Positions 6,524 through 6,606 of a stretch of 6,606 nt of DNA are shown here, in pieces. This stretch comes from JBBSEZ01 sp038239195. Lineage in GTDB: Bacteria; Planctomycetota; Planctomycetia; Gemmatales; Gemmataceae. The position numbers and the translations under genes were made by a program. The DNA is taken from contig JBBSEZ010000511.1 of the NCBI GenBank assembly GCA_038239195.1, positions 1 through 6,606 of the forward strand. Reading direction: 5' to 3'. Numbering within the stretch: the stretch's first letter is position 1; the number at the start of each line of letters is the position of its first letter. The notes under the pieces are model-generated. The model saw nothing but the letters and a program-made list of their open reading frames with translations. It had not been told where the DNA came from and ran no database searches.

Positions 6524-6606
6524 TGCGAAGGCGCGGGAAGGGTCCCCCCACCACACCACAACCGCCCGCCACACCCCACAGTCCTGATCCAGAACACCAA
6601 CCCCAC
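6523..6606 (+). other. G-poor tail after the ABC gene
   Basis: An ATG at 6523-6525 overlaps the ABC stop by one base (TGATG), the arrangement of translationally coupled genes. The frame it opens reads MRRRGKGPPTTPQPPATP and on to the edge, which is hydrophilic and Pro-rich, unlike the start of a permease. From about 6541 the plus strand is dominated by C and A (repeated CCACA and CACCC-type words), so the minus strand has several G runs. I see no supported gene and favour an intergenic spacer. Confidence 0.35.

Noticed and set aside
6541..6606. G-quadruplex on the minus strand at the right edge
   Set aside because: Several G runs exist, but the spacing between the long runs is too wide for a standard four-tract pattern.

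Overview
The window is high-GC bacterial DNA, most likely from a Gemmata-like planctomycete. Three things point there: a protein starting with the repeat-companion (TIGR02996-type) domain that is abundant in Gemmataceae, a short piece resembling the C-terminal tail of planctomycete WD40-repeat proteins, and a 74-residue minus-strand protein of a kind I associate with that group. The lineage is an inference from protein style; no rRNA or other marker is present.

Layout. Bases 1-403 hold no complete gene. They contain a possible minus-strand gene start running off the left edge, a stop-terminated remnant of a WD40-type tail (152-304), and a spacer. Bases 404-1591 encode an enolase-superfamily (MR/MLE) enzyme with the residues of the D-galactonate dehydratase type. 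After a compact hairpin comes a strong-looking sigma70-type promoter (TTGACC-N17-TACAGT), with a 16-bp perfect inverted repeat bracketing its -10 box. It appears to drive an apparent operon: hisF (1732-2517), a PilT-family twitching ATPase (2533-3717) and a single-pass membrane protein whose frame is broken by one base near 4040 (3739-4409). Gaps in this operon are 15 and 21 bases.

Bases 4410-4647 are non-coding. They carry a 75-bp degraded second copy of an internal part of the pilT gene, followed by a good promoter candidate. Next is a repeat-companion-domain gene (from 4648) that is recognisable for about 118 codons and then loses family character. A small minus-strand gene (5374-5150) and a complete ABC transporter ATPase of the COG4586 type (5519-6523) are divergently arranged around a short intergenic region with promoter-like sequences in both directions. 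The membrane partner of the ABC protein would be expected further right. The last 80 bases are G-poor and unassigned.

The complete genes are mostly ordinary housekeeping or transport functions and do not form one pathway. The accessory interest lies in the remnants, the pilT fragment copy, the frameshift and the hisF promoter palindrome. I see no convincing new multi-gene system, CRISPR array, insertion sequence, tRNA or rRNA.
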